Shown here piece by piece: positions 25,096 through 36,703 of a DNA stretch of 64,000 bases. Position numbers and translations under genes: made by a program. The notes beneath the pieces are model-generated. The model did no database searches. It saw only the letters and a program-made list of their open reading frames with translations, and was not told where the DNA came from. The stretch comes from Aegilops tauschii subsp. strangulata (lineage: Eukaryota > Streptophyta > Magnoliopsida > Poales > Poaceae). Within the stretch, counting starts at the first letter, position 1, and every line of letters begins with the position of its first letter. The DNA lies in assembly GCF_002575655.3 (NCBI RefSeq), contig NC_053039.3, positions 47,989,290 through 48,053,289 on the forward strand, read 5' to 3'.

Positions 25096-27148
25096 ATGGC
25101 TCAAGATAATACTAAATTGTGTGACTTTGCCAATACCAACAACAATGATTTTCTTAGCACTCCGATTGCTCCTCTTACCGATGCTGAATCTTGTGAAATT
25201 AATGTTGCTTTGCTAAATCTTGTCATGAAAGATCAATTCGCCGGCGTTCCTAGTGAAGATGCCGCTACCCATCTAAATAGCTTCATTGATTTGTGTGATA
25301 TGCAAAAGAAGAAAGATGTGGACAATGATATTGTTAAATTGAAACTGTTTCCGTTTTCGCTTAGAGATCGTGCTAAACTTGGTTTTCGTCTTTGCCTAAA
25401 AACAGTATTGATTCTTGGAATAAGTGCAAAGATGCTTTTATCTCTAAGTATTTTCCTCCCGCTAAGATCATCTCTCTTAGAAACGATATTATGAATTTTA
25501 AGCAACTTGATCATGAACATGTTGCACAAGCTTGGGAGAGAATGAAATTAATGATAGGTAATTGCCCTACACATGGTCTGAATTTATGGATGATTATACA
25601 TAATTTTTATGCCGGATTAAATTTTGCTTCTAGAAATCTTTTAGATTCGGCCACGGGAGGCACTTTTATGGAAATCACTTTAGGAGAAGCTACTAAACTC
25701 CTAAATAATATTATGGTTAATTATTCTCAATGGCACACTCAAAGATCTACTAGTGAAAAGGTGCATGCGGTAGACGAAATTAATGTTTTGAGTGGAAAGA
25801 TGGATGAACTTATGAAGTTGTTTGCTAATAAGAGTGTTTCTTCCGATCCTAATGATATGCCCTTGTCTACCTTGATTGAGAATAATAATGAATCTATGGA
25901 TGTGAATTTTGTTGGTAGGAATAATTTTGGTAACAACGCGTATAGAGGAACCTTTAATCCTAGGCCATTCCCTAGTAATTCCTCTAATAATTATGGTAAC
26001 TCCTACAACAACTCTTATGGAAATTTTAATAAGATGCCCTCTGAATTTGAGACTAGTGTTAAAGAATTTATGATTTCTCAAAAGAATTTCAATGCTTTGC
26101 TTGAAGAAAAATTGCTTAAAGTTGACGAATTGGCTAGGAACGTGGATAGAATAGATCTATTCCACCTAAGCATGATATCAATGAGTCTCTCAAAGCTATG
26201 AGAATTTCCATTGATGAGTGCAAAGAAAGAACCGCTAGGATGCGTGCTAAGAAAGATTGCTTTGTGAAAGCGTGTTCTTCTAGTTTCTATGAGAATAAAG
26301 ATGAAGATCTAAAAGTTATTGATGTGTCTCTTATTAAAACTTTGTTTTGCAATATGAATCTTGATAATGTTGGGACTGGAGATGAGTCAACTTTAGTTAG
26401 AAGGCGTCCCAAAAATTCGGAGTTTTTAGATCTTGATACAAAAATTGGTAAAAGTGGGATTGAAGAGGTCAAAACTTTAGATATCAATGAACCCACTATC
26501 TTGGATTTCAAGGAATTTAATTATGATAATTGCTCTTTGATAGTTTGTATTTCCTTGTTGCAATCCGTGCTAAATTCTCCCCATGCTTATAGTCAAAATA
26601 AAGCTTTTACTAAACATATCGTTGATGCTTTAATGCAATATTATGAAGAAAAACTTGAGTTGGAAGTTTCTATCCCAAGAAAACTTTATGATGAGTGGGA
26701 ACCTACTATTAAAATTATAATTAAAGATCATGAATGCTATGCTTTGTGTGATTTGGGTGCTAGTGCTTCCACGATTCCAAAAACTTTGTGTGATTTGCTA
26801 GGTTTCCGCGAATTTGATGATTGCTCTTTAAACTTACACCTTGCGGATTCCACCATTAAGAAACCAATGGGAAGAATTAATGGTGTTCTTGTTGTTGCAA
26901 ATAGGAACTATGTGCCCGTAGATTTTATTGTTCTTGATATAGATTGCAATCCTTCATGTCCTATTATTATTGGTAGACCTTTCCTTAGAACGACTGGTGC
27001 AATTATTGATATAAAGGAAGGGAATATTAGATTCCAATTTACGTTAAGGAAAGGCATGGAACACTTCCCAAGAAAGAAGATTAAATTACCTTATGAATCT
27101 ATTATGAGAGCCACTTATGGATTGCCTGGCAAAGATGGCAATACCTAG
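25096..27148 (+). pseudogene. Athila-type gag-protease pseudogene
   Basis: The ATG at 25096 follows a pyrimidine-rich leader. The first piece (to about 25378) is the start of gag. A missing base near 25378 moves gag into the next frame, where a Retrotrans_gag-type region continues (25392-26160, including an Asn/Gly-rich tract near 25910-26030). A second frame break near 26157 leads to the last piece (to 27148), which holds a retropepsin domain with active site D-L-G-A-S at about 26749 and the flap-side motif I-I-I-G-R-P-F-L near 26963. The frame ends with TAG at 27146-27148 and no polymerase follows. The two frame breaks make this copy non-coding as it stands. Confidence 0.87.
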
Positions 27149-28792
27149 ATCTATCCTTGCTTTTACGCCTAGCTAGGGGCGTTAAACGATAGCGCTTGTT
27201 GGGAGGCAACCCAATTTTATTTTAGTTTTTGCTTTTTGCTTTTTGCTTCTGTTTAGGAATAAATCTTTGATCTAGCCTCTGGTTAGATTATTTTTTTATG
27301 TTTTAATTAGTGTTTGTGCCAAGTTAAACCTATAGGATCTTCTTGGATGATAGTTATTTGATCTTGCTGAAAATTCCAGAAACTTTCTGTTCACGAAAAG
27401 AATTGTTAAAAATCACCAGAACGTGATAAAATACTGATTCCAATTGCAGTAGATCAATAAACAAATTATATAGGCCCTCCTATTTTGGTGGATTTTTATG
27501 AGTTCCAGAAGTTTGCGTTAGTTACAGATTACTACAGACTGTTCCGTTTTTGAAAGATTCTGTTTTTCGTGTGTTGTTTGCTTATTTTGATGACTCTATG
27601 GCTAGTAAAATAATTTATAAACCATAGAGAAGTTGGAATACAGTAGGTTTAACACCAATATAAATAAATAATGAGTTAAATACAGTACCTTGAAGTGGTG
27701 TTTTGTTTTCTTTCGCTAACGGAGCTCACGAGATTTTCTGTTAAGTTTTGTGTTGTGAAGTTTTCAAGTTTTTGGTAAAGATTTGATGGATTATGGAACA
27801 AGGAGTGGCAAGAGCCTAAGCTTGGGGATGCCCATGGCACCCCAAGGTAAATCCAAGGACAACAAAAAGCCAAAGCTTGGGGATGCCCCGGAAGGCATCC
27901 CCTCTTTCGTCTTCGTCCATCGGTAACTTTACTTGGAGCTATATTTTTATTCACCACATGATAAGTGTTTTGCTTGGAGCGTCTTGTATGATTTGAGTAT
28001 TTGCTTTTTAGTTTACCACAATCATCCTTGCTGTACACACCTTTTGAGAGAGACACACATGATTCGGAATTTATTAGAATACTCTATGTGCTTCACTTAT
28101 ATCTTTTGAGCTATATAGTTTTTGCTCTAGTGCTTCACTTATATCTTTTAGAGCACGGCGGTGGTTTTGTTTCATAGAAATTGTTGTTCTCTCATGCTTC
28201 ACTTATATTATTTTGAGAGTCCTACAAAACAGCATGGTAATTTGCTTTAATTGATAAATTAGTCCTAATATGATAGGTATTCAAGATTACTAAAAACTTT
28301 CTTATGAGTGTGTTGAATACTAAGAGAAGTTTGATGCTTGATGATTGTTTTGAGATATGGAGGTAGTGATATTAAAGTTGTGCTAGTTTAGTAGTTGTGA
28401 ATTTGAGAAATACTTGTGTTGAAGTTTGCAAATCCCGTAGCATGCACGTATGGTAAACGTTGTGTAACAAATTTGAAACATGAGGTGTTCTTTGATTGTC
28501 TTCCTTATGAGTGGCGGTCGGGGACGAGCGATGGTCTTTTCCTACCAATCTATCCCCCTAGGAGCATGCGCGTAGTGCTTGGTTTTTGATGACTTGTAGA
28601 TTTTTGCAATAAGTATGTGAGTTCTTTATGACTAATGTTGAGTCCATGGATTATACGCACTCTCACCTTTCCATCATTGCTAGCCTCTTCGGTACCGTGC
28701 ATTGCCCTTTCTCACCTTGAGAGTTGGTGCAAACTTCGCCGGTGCATCCAAACCCCGTGATACGATACGCTCTATCACACATAAGCCTCCTT
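27149..28792 (+). other. Non-coding internal region of the Athila-type element, left of the nested copia
   Basis: There is no polymerase gene here. The string AAGCTTGGGGATGC, which also forms the polypurine tract before the 3' LTR (35100-35113), recurs near 27819 and 27870. A short repeat around TGCTTCACTTATAT occurs three times between 28089 and 28210. Confidence 0.7.
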
Positions 28793-28797
28793 ATATC

Positions 28798-28939
28798 TGT
28801 TAGAGTTATACTATAAGTCATGTACTCCTTTGTATTTATCCCGTTGTATAAGGGGTTTCCTGCATATGTTCCACACCTGTACATGTATATATATATCGGC
28901 CTATGGCCTCATGGGAATACAAGTTGCTTATTCCTAACA
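28798..28939 (+). repeat. 5' LTR of the young copia element (142 bp)
   Basis: It begins TGTTAGAGTTATAC and ends TTCCTAACA, with a (TA)n stretch, TGTATATATATATC, near 28882-28896 that may act as the TATA box. It is nearly identical to 33806-33945. Confidence 0.94.
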
Positions 28940-28955
28940 TGGTATTAGAGCTAGG
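28940..28955 (+). other. Primer-binding site (initiator tRNA-Met type)
   Basis: TGGTATTAGAGCTAGG starts immediately after the LTR and corresponds to the usual copia site TGGTATCAGAGC with one change. Confidence 0.88.
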
Positions 28956-29403
28956 TCAATTTTTTGCACGCTGCAACTCGTGCTATTGATCCGTCTCTCC
29001 TCCCTAATCGAAGGCGTCGGCCTCGATCTCCCGAAGCTGCTCCCTCCCGCTCGAAGCCTCCCTCCCGCTCGAAGCCCGCTCCGCCCGCTCCTCGCTCCCT
29101 CCCGCTCGAGGCCGCCGTCGCTCCCTCCCGCTCGAAGCCCGCTCCGCCCGCTCCTCGCTCCCTCCCGCTCGAAGCCGTCGTCGCCGCAGCTGCTACCGCT
29201 CGAAGCCCGCAGCCGCGGAAGCTGCTCCCTCCCGCTCGAAGCCAGCCGCCGAAGCTGCTCCCGCTCCCCAACCGGCTTCGCTCCCTACTGATCGACGACT
29301 CCCGCCGTTGCCCCTGATTGCTCGGCCTGACTGCCTCGATCGATTTCTCTGCCCAGATCGAGCATCCCGTTCCCGATTGGAAGTTCTGATCTCTGCTAAA
29401 AAA
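28956..29403 (+). repeat. GC-rich leader with imperfect tandem repeats
   Basis: Units built on CTCCCTCCCGCTCGAAGC are repeated about eight times between 29037 and 29245. Long open frames here on both strands are a by-product of this repeat structure, and the gag start at 29404 lies just downstream in an AAAAAAATGTCT context. Confidence 0.8.
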
Positions 29404-32400
29404 ATGTCTGCTGCATCGGGCTATGTAGCTGTCCCTCGCTGTCCGGTGATCTTCGATGGTACTAACTACACCGAGTTCGCTGGCTTCATGCGCATTCACA
29501 TGCGTGGCATTCGTCTCTGGGGTGTTCTTTCTGGCGAGGTCTGCTGTCCGCCACGTCCAGTTCCTCCAGTGGCCCCTACTCCGCCGACTCCACTGGTTCT
29601 TCCTACGGACGCTAATCAGGCCGCCAAGGATGCGGCTAAGCTTGCTGATGAGGCTGCTGATCGTGCCTATGATGAGAGGGTTTTGGCCTATGAGGAGGCT
29701 CTTCAGACGTATCATGGTGCTTTGTCTGTTTACACCCAGTGGCTTGATGATGATGCTTGTGCTGCAGCTGTTCTCACTGCTAGTGTTCTGCCTCAGTTTG
29801 CTTCTGAGTTTCTGGGTCTTCCTACTGTCCTTCAGATGTGGACCTGTCTTCGTCAGCGCTATGAGCCCTCTGGTGATGCCTTATACCTTTCTGTGGTTCG
29901 TCAGGAGCATGCTCTTCAGCAGGGTGACTCTACTGTTGATGACTTTTATGCACAGAGTTCTGCTATCTGGCGCCAGCTTGATTCTCTCCGCAGTGCTGGT
30001 TGTCGTACTTGCCCCTGCTGCCAGGCTGTCCAGGCCAATTTGGAGTTTCATCGCGTCTACGAGTTCCTGTCTCGGCTCCGTAAGGAGTTTGAGCCCCGGC
30101 GTGCTCAGTTGTTTGCTCGTGGCCGTATTTCTCTCATGGAGGCGCTTTCGGAGATTCGTGCTGAGGAGACTCGCTTACGTGGTGCTGGTTTGCTGGAGGT
30201 TCCCTCTGTGCTCGCTACTCGGGCTTCTTCCACTCCACCTGCTGCACCGACTCATTCTCGCTCAAGTGCTCTGCCGCTCTTGCCCACTCCTTCTGGAGGC
30301 TAAGGTCGCCCCCGTCCACATTGGGACTACTGCAACAATGATGGTCATATTGAGTCCCAGTGCTACACAAAGCGGAAACACCTGCGCAAGGCGCGATCAC
30401 CATCCTCAGGGACTTCGTCATCTCCCTCGACAGCTTCAGCCATTGCTTTGACTGAGCAGGATATTCTGAGACTTAAGCGTCTGCTCGCGGCTTCAGGTTC
30501 TTCCTCGACGGGTACTGCTGGTTATGTGACTGATGCTTCCCGCACTGCGCAACCGCCCTCTACACAGTCATGTACATCCCCATGGGTTCTGGACTATGGA
30601 GCTTCTTTTCATATGTCTTCTCATTCTTTCGCTTTGTCCTCTCTTCGATCGCTGGATTCTCCTGTTCATGTCTTCACTGCTGATGGTACTCCACTTTCTG
30701 TTGCTAGTAGAGGCAATCTTTCCACTCCTTATTCTGTTCCTGATGTTGCTCATGTTCCTCGACTTACTATGAATCTGTTTTCTGCTGGTCAACTTACTGA
30801 TTCTGGTTGTCGTGTCATCCTTGATGTTGACTCTTGTTTTGTTCAGGACCGTCGCACGCACACTCTGGTTGGGGCTGGCCCTCGCCGCCGTGATTCTCAG
30901 GGTCTTTGGGAGTTGGACTGGCTTCATGTTCCTTCCGCTGCCACCACCATCGCCAGTTCCTCCGCTTCTGTCGCCTCTGTTACTGGTTCCTTCAAGCAGT
31001 GGCACCATCGACTTGGTCATCTGTGTGGTTCTCGGTTGTCGTCTTTAGTTCGTCGAGGTCTTCTGGGGTCTGTCTCAGGAGATGTCTCTTTAGAGTGTCA
31101 GGGTTGTCGTCTTGGCAAGCAAATTCAGTTACCATATTCACATAGTGAGTTAGTGTCTAAGCGTCCTTTCGATTTAGTCCATTCTGATGTATGGGGTTCG
31201 GCTCCTTTTGCTTCGAAAGGTGGTCATAAATACTATATTATTTTCATAGATCATTTCTCTCGTTACACATGGCTTTATTTCATGACTTCTCGTAGTGAGG
31301 TGTTGTCTATTTATAAGCGTTTTGCTGCCATGGTTCATACTCAGTTTTCTTCATCCATTCGTGTTTTTCGTGCTGACTCCGCTGGCGAGTATATCTCTAA
31401 GATGTTGCGTGGTGTCCTTGCTGAGCAGGGTACTCTTGCCCAGTTCTCTTGTCCTGGTGCTCATGCTCAGAATGGCGTGTTTGAGCGCAAGCATCGTCAC
31501 CTTCTTGAGACGGCTCGTGCGATGATGATCGCCGCCTCTCTTCCGCCTCATTTTTGGGCCGAGGCTATCTCCACTTCTGCCTATCTCATCAACCTTGAGC
31601 CGTCCGCTGCTTTCCAGGGTGGCGTTCCTTTTGAGCATCTTTTTGACCGTTCTCCCAATTATTCGATGCTTCGCTTGTTTGGTTGTGTTTGCTATGTTCT
31701 TCTTGCCCCTCGCGAACGCACCAAACTGACCGCTCAGTCTGTTGAGTGTGTCTTCTTAGGCTACAGTGATGAGCATAAGGGCTATCGTTGTTGGGATCCT
31801 ATCGGTCGTCGGATGCGTATCTCTCGAGACGTGACTTTTGATGAGTCTCGTCCCTTTTACCCACGCCCATCTTCCTCGATTTTTTCAGTGGAGGATATCT
31901 CTTTCCTCACTTTTCCTGACTCACCTATCACCCCTGTCGCGCCTGTGCCTATTCGTTCCACTCCCTCTGCTTCTCCACCTCTAGTCGATTTGCAGCCACC
32001 ATCCTCTCCGGTCTCCTCGCCTAGCATGTCACACGATTCTACGCCTTCCTCTCCGGTGACTTCTTCGTCACCACCCCCCGATCCTACCTTAGCGATTCCT
32101 CCTTCTATTGTTCCATCTTATCCTCAGCATTACACTCGTCGTTCACGACCTGTGGATGCCTCATTGGATGAGTCGTCCTCTTCCTCTCAGCCTACTTATG
32201 GCTTGCGTTCTCGTCCTCGTCCGCCTGTTGATCGCTTTGGATTTCCCACCGCTGGTGCTGCTGTTCTTGAGCCAACTTCTTATCGTCAGGCTATTGTTCA
32301 TCCTGAATGGCAGTTTGCGATGGCAGAGGAGATTGCTGCTCTTGAACGCACTGGTACCTGGGATCTTGTTTCTCTTCCTCCCGGAGTCCGTCCCATCACT

Positions 32401-33792
32401 TGTAAGTGGGTCTACAAGGTTAAGACTCGCTCCGATGGTTCTCTTGAGCGTCACAAAGCTCGTCTTGTGGCTCGTGGTTTTCAGCAGGAGCATGGTCGTG
32501 ATTATGACGAGACTTTTGCGCCTGTGGCCCATATGACCACTATTCGTACACTTCTTGCCGTTGCCTCTGCACGCCACTGGTCTATATCTCAGCTTGATGT
32601 TAAGAATGCCTTTCTTAATGGTGAGCTGCGTGAGGAGGTGTACATGCAGCCACCACCTGGGTATTCTGTTCCTGATGGCATGGTATGTTGTCTTCGTCGC
32701 TCTCTCTATGGCCTTAAGCAAGCCCCTCGCGCCTGGTTTGAGCGTTTTGCCTCTGTGGTCAGTACTGCTGGTTTTTCAGCAAGTGCTCATGATCCAGCAT
32801 TGTTTATTCACCTTTCTCCTCGTGGTCGGACTCTTCTTCTTCTCTATGTTGATGACATGATCATCACTGGGGATGACCCCGAGTATATTGCCTTTGTAAA
32901 GGCCCGTCTTAGTGAGCAGTTTCTTATGTCTGATCTTGGACCTCTTCGCTACTTTCTTGGGATTGAAGTCTCTTCTACCTCTGATGCCTTTTTTATATCC
33001 CAGGAAAAGTATATCCAGGATCTTCTTGCTCGTGCTGCTCTTACTGACGAGCGCATTGTTGAGACTCCTATGGAGCTCAATATTCACCTCCGTGCTACTG
33101 ATGGTGATCCTCTCCCTGACCCGACGCGTTATCGTCATCTCGTTGGCAGTCTTGTCTATCTAGCTGTCACTCGTCCGGACATCTCTTATCCGGTTCATAT
33201 TCTGAGTCAGTTTGTCTCTGCTCCCACATCGGTTCACTATAGTCATCTCCTTCGTGTTCTCCGATATCTTCGGGGCACGATCTCTCACCGTCTATTCTTT
33301 CCTAGCTCCAGTTCTTTACAGCTTCAGGCCTATTCGGATGCTACGTGGGCTAGTGATCCTTCTGATCGCCGTTCACTTTCTGCTTACTGTGTTTTTCTTG
33401 GCGGTTCTCTCATTGCCTGGAAGACGAAGAAACAGATTGCAGTTTCCCGTTCGAGTGCTGAGGCTGAGTTGCGAGCCATGGCTCTTTTGACGGCAGAGGT
33501 GACTTGGTTACGGTGGTTACTTCAGGATTTTGGTGTTTCTGTCACTACACCGACTCTGCTCTTATCTGACAGTACAAGTGCTATTAGCATTGCGCGTGAT
33601 CCTGTGAAGCACGAGCTCACCAAGCATATTGGTGTTGATGCTTTCTATGTGCGCGCTGGTGTGCAGGATCAGGTTATTACTCTTCAGTATGTGCCTTCCG
33701 AGTTACAGTTGGCGGATTTCCTGACGAAGGCCCGGACTAGAGCACAACATGGCTTTTATCTCTCCAAACTCAGTGTTGTTCCTCCACCATGA
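29404..33792 (+). pseudogene. Copia gag-pol polyprotein, full length, one in-frame stop
   Basis: One frame of 1,463 codons runs from ATG 29404 to TGA 33792, interrupted only by TAA at 30301-30303. Gag covers about 29404-30440. Just after the stop is a zinc knuckle [14 protein letters not shown], in which the first Cys is Trp (30322-30324). The protease motif D-Y-G-A-S is near 30592. Integrase shows H-x-G-H and C-x2-C, then its acidic triad in [13 protein letters not shown] and F-E-R-K-H. Reverse transcriptase has Y-V-D-D at 32845-32856 and RNase H begins near 33330 with S-D-A-T-W. The second part alone (30448-33792) would be 1,114 residues. It is either a freshly dead copy or, less likely, one in which the stop is read through. 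Confidence 0.93.
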
Positions 33793-33794
33793 GT

Positions 33795-33805
33795 TTGAGG
33801 GGGGG
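33795..33805 (+). other. Polypurine tract of the young copia element
   Basis: TTGAGGGGGGG lies directly before the 3' LTR, just after the gag-pol stop codon, as expected for the plus-strand primer. Confidence 0.85.
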
Positions 33806-33945
33806 TGTTAGAGTTATACTATAAGTCATGTACTCCTTTGTATTTATCCCGTTGTATAAGGGGTTTCCTGCATATGTTCCACACCTGTACATGTATATAT
33901 ATTGGCCTATGGCCTCATGGGAATACAAGTTGCTTATTCCTAACA
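33806..33945 (+). repeat. 3' LTR of the young copia element (140 bp)
   Basis: It begins TGTTAGAGTTATAC and ends TTCCTAACA; the direct target repeat ATATC follows. Confidence 0.94.
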
Positions 33946-33950
33946 ATATC

Positions 33951-35114
33951 TTCCTCAAAACAGCCACCATACCTACCTATTATGGCATTTCCATAGCCAT
34001 TCCGAGATATATTGCCATGCAACTTTCCACCGTTCCATTTATCATGACATGTTTCATCATTGTCATAGCATGATCATGTAGTTGACATCGTATTTGTGGC
34101 AAAGCCACCATGCATATTATTTCATACATGTCACTCTTGATTCATTGTCCTCCCGGTACACCGCCGGAGGCAATCATGTCATACTTTGTTCTACTATCGA
34201 GTTGTCATCATTGAGTTGTAAATAAATAGAAGTGTGATGATCATCATTCATAGAGCATTGTCCCAAAAAAAAGAGAAAGGCCAAAAGAAAAAAAGGCCCA
34301 AAAAAAGAAAATAAAAAGGGGCAATGCTACTATCCTTTTTCCATACTTGTGCTTCAAAGCAGCACCATGATCCTTATGATAGATAGTCTCTTGTTTTGTC
34401 ACTTCCATATACTAGTGGGAATTTTTCGTTATAGAACTTGGCTTGTATATTCCAACAATGGGCTTCCTCAAATGCCCTAGGTCTTCGTGAGCAAGCAAGT
34501 TGGATGCACACCCACTTAGTTTCTTTTGTTGAGCTTTCATACATTTATAGCTCTAGTGCATCCGTTGCATGGCAATCCCTACTCCTCACATTAACATCAA
34601 TTGATGGGCATCTCCATAGCCCGTTGATTAGCCGTAGCCGCGTTGATGTGAGACTTTCTCCTTTTTTGTCTTCTCCACATAAACCCCATCATTATATTCT
34701 ATTCCACCCATAGTGCTATATCCATGGCTCACGCTCATGTATTGCGTGAAAGTTGAATAAGTTTGAGATTACTAAAGTATGAAACAATTGTTTGGCTTGT
34801 CATTGGGGTTGTGCATGATGAGAGCATTCTTGTGTGACGAAAATGGAGCATGACCAAACTATATGATTTTGTAGGGATGAACTTTCTTTGGCCATGTTAT
34901 TTTGAGAAGACATAATTGCTTAGTTAGTATGCTTGAAGTATTATTACTTTTATGTCAATATTAAACTTTTATCTTGAACCTTTCGGATCTAAATATACAT
35001 ACCATAATTAAGAGGGTTACATTGAAAATTATGCTAAGTAGCATTCCACATCAAAAATTCTGTTTTTATCATTTACCTACTCGAGGACGAGCAGGAATTA
35101 AGCTTGGGGATGCT
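33951..35114 (+). other. Non-coding internal region of the Athila-type element, right of the nested copia, with polypurine tract
   Basis: This continues the internal sequence broken at 28797. There is no polymerase domain on either strand. An A-rich run with GGCC blocks lies at 34266-34325. The segment ends with AAGCTTGGGGATGC, the likely polypurine tract, directly before the 3' LTR. Confidence 0.75.
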
Positions 35115-36698
35115 TGATACGTCTCCAACGTATCTATAATTTTTTATTGTTCCATGCTATTATATATTCTGTTTTGGATGTTTACTGGGCTTATTTATGC
35201 ACTTTTATATTATTTTTGGGACTAACCTATTAACCGGAGGCCCAGCCCAAATTGCTGGTTTTTTTGCCTATTTCAGTGTTTCGCAGAAAAAGAATATCAA
35301 ACGGAGTCCAAATGGAATGAAACCTTCGAGAACGTGATTTTCGGAACAAACGTGATCCAGAGGACTTGGACTGGACGTTAAGCAACAGACAAGGAAGCCA
35401 CGAGGTAGGGGGCGCGCCTACCCCCCTGGGCGCGCCCTCCACCCTCGTGGGCCCCTTCTTGCTCCACCGGCGTACTTCTTCCTCCTATATATACCCATAT
35501 ACCCTGGAAACATCATATACGAAGCCAAAACCCTATTTCCACCGCCGCAACCTTCTGTACCCGTGAGATCCCATCTTGGGGCCTTTTCCGGCGCTCTGCC
35601 AGAGGGGGCATTGATCACGGAGGGCTTCTACATCAACACCATAGCCTCTCCGAGTGTGAGTAGTTTACCTCAGACCTTTGGGTCCATAGTTATTAGCAAG
35701 ATGGCTTCTTCTCTCTTTTTGGATCTCAATACAAAGTTCTCCTCGATCTTGTTGGAGATCTATTCGATGTAATCTTCTTTTGCGGTGTGTTTGTCGAGAT
35801 CCGATGAATTGTGGGTTTATGATCAAGTTTATCTATGAACAATATTTGAATCTCCTCTGAATTCTTTTATGTATGATTGGTTATCTTTGGAAGTCTCTTT
35901 GAATTATCAGTTTGGTTTGGCCTACTAGATTGATCTTTCTTGCAATGGGAGAAGTGCTTAGCTTTGGGTTCAATCTTGCGGTGTCCTTTCCCAGTGGCAG
36001 CAGGGGCAGCAAGGCACGTATTGTATTGTTGCCATCGAGGATAAAAAGATGGGGTTTATATCATATTGCATGAGTTTATCCCTCTACATCATGTCATCTT
36101 ACTTAAAGCATTACTGTGTTCTTATGAACTTAATACTCTAGATGCATGCTGGATAGCGGTCGATGTGTGGAGTAATAGTAGTAGATGCAGAATCGTTTCG
36201 GTCTACTTGTCACGGACGTGATGCCTATATACATGATCATACCTAGATATTCTCCTAACTATGCTCAATTCTATCAATTGCTCGACAGTAATTCCTTTAC
36301 CCACTATAATACTTATGCTATCTTGAGAGAAGCCACTAGTGAAACCTATGGCCCCCGGGTCTATTTTCCATCATATTAATCTCCCAACAACAAGCTATTT
36401 CTGGCGCCGTTTATTTTACTTTGCATCTTTATTTCTCTTTATCATAAAATACCAAAAATATTATCTTATCATATCTATCATATCTCACTCTCGTAAGTGA
36501 CCGTGAAGGGATTGACAACCCCTTTATCGCGTTGGTTGCGAGGTTCTTATTTGTTTGTGTAGGTGCGTGGGGCTCGAGCGTGGTCTCCTACTGGATTGAT
36601 ACCTTGGTTCTCAAAAACTAAGGGAAATACTTACGCTACTTTACTGCATCACCCTTTCCTCTTCAAGGGAAAACCAACGCAGTGCTCAAGAGGTAGTA
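35115..36698 (+). repeat. 3' LTR of the Athila-type element
   Basis: It matches the 5' LTR throughout with scattered changes, including the internal primer-like string at 36397-36411. It ends GGTAGTA, where the 5' copy ends GGTAGCA. Confidence 0.88.
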
Positions 36699-36703
36699 GT
36701 GGC

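Larger units (their letters stand above)
28798..33945 (+). mobile_element. Young copia retrotransposon with short LTRs
   Basis: The element is 5.1 kb with LTRs of 142 and 140 bp that differ by only one AT repeat unit and one base. The target duplication ATATC is perfect (28793-28797, 33946-33950). It has a tRNA-Met-type primer site, a polypurine tract and a gag-pol frame open except for one stop. It is the most recent insertion in its stack. I do not assign a family name. Confidence 0.95.
23288..36698 (+). mobile_element. Athila-type gypsy retrotransposon without polymerase (Sabrina-like)
   Basis: Two LTRs of 1,587 and 1,584 bp (23288-24874, 35115-36698) flank an internal region with an Athila-type primer site, gag and an aspartic protease, but no reverse transcriptase, RNase H or integrase. 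The target duplication is GTGGA/GTGGC (23283-23287, 36699-36703), one mismatch. It lies inside the CACTA element and is itself split by a copia element at 28798-33945. The gag-protease-only structure and LTR start TGATACGTCTCCAACG resemble Sabrina-group elements of wheat and barley; the name is my recollection. It would depend on another element for polymerase and integration. Confidence 0.88.

Noticed and set aside
24886..28955. Short tRNA-like strings (TGGCGCCGTTGCC, TGGTATTAGAGC)
   Set aside because: They are primer-binding sites complementary to tRNA ends, not tRNA genes; no cloverleaf surrounds them.
28951..29715. A 254-codon open frame on the minus strand
   Set aside because: It is antisense to the GC-rich tandem repeats and the start of gag of the young copia; its Arg/Gly/Ala composition follows from the repeat.
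29456..30451. A 331-codon plus-strand frame overlapping gag
   Set aside because: It is an alternative frame of the copia gag gene, rich in Leu, Val and Ser, with no domain; the gag frame has the family motifs.
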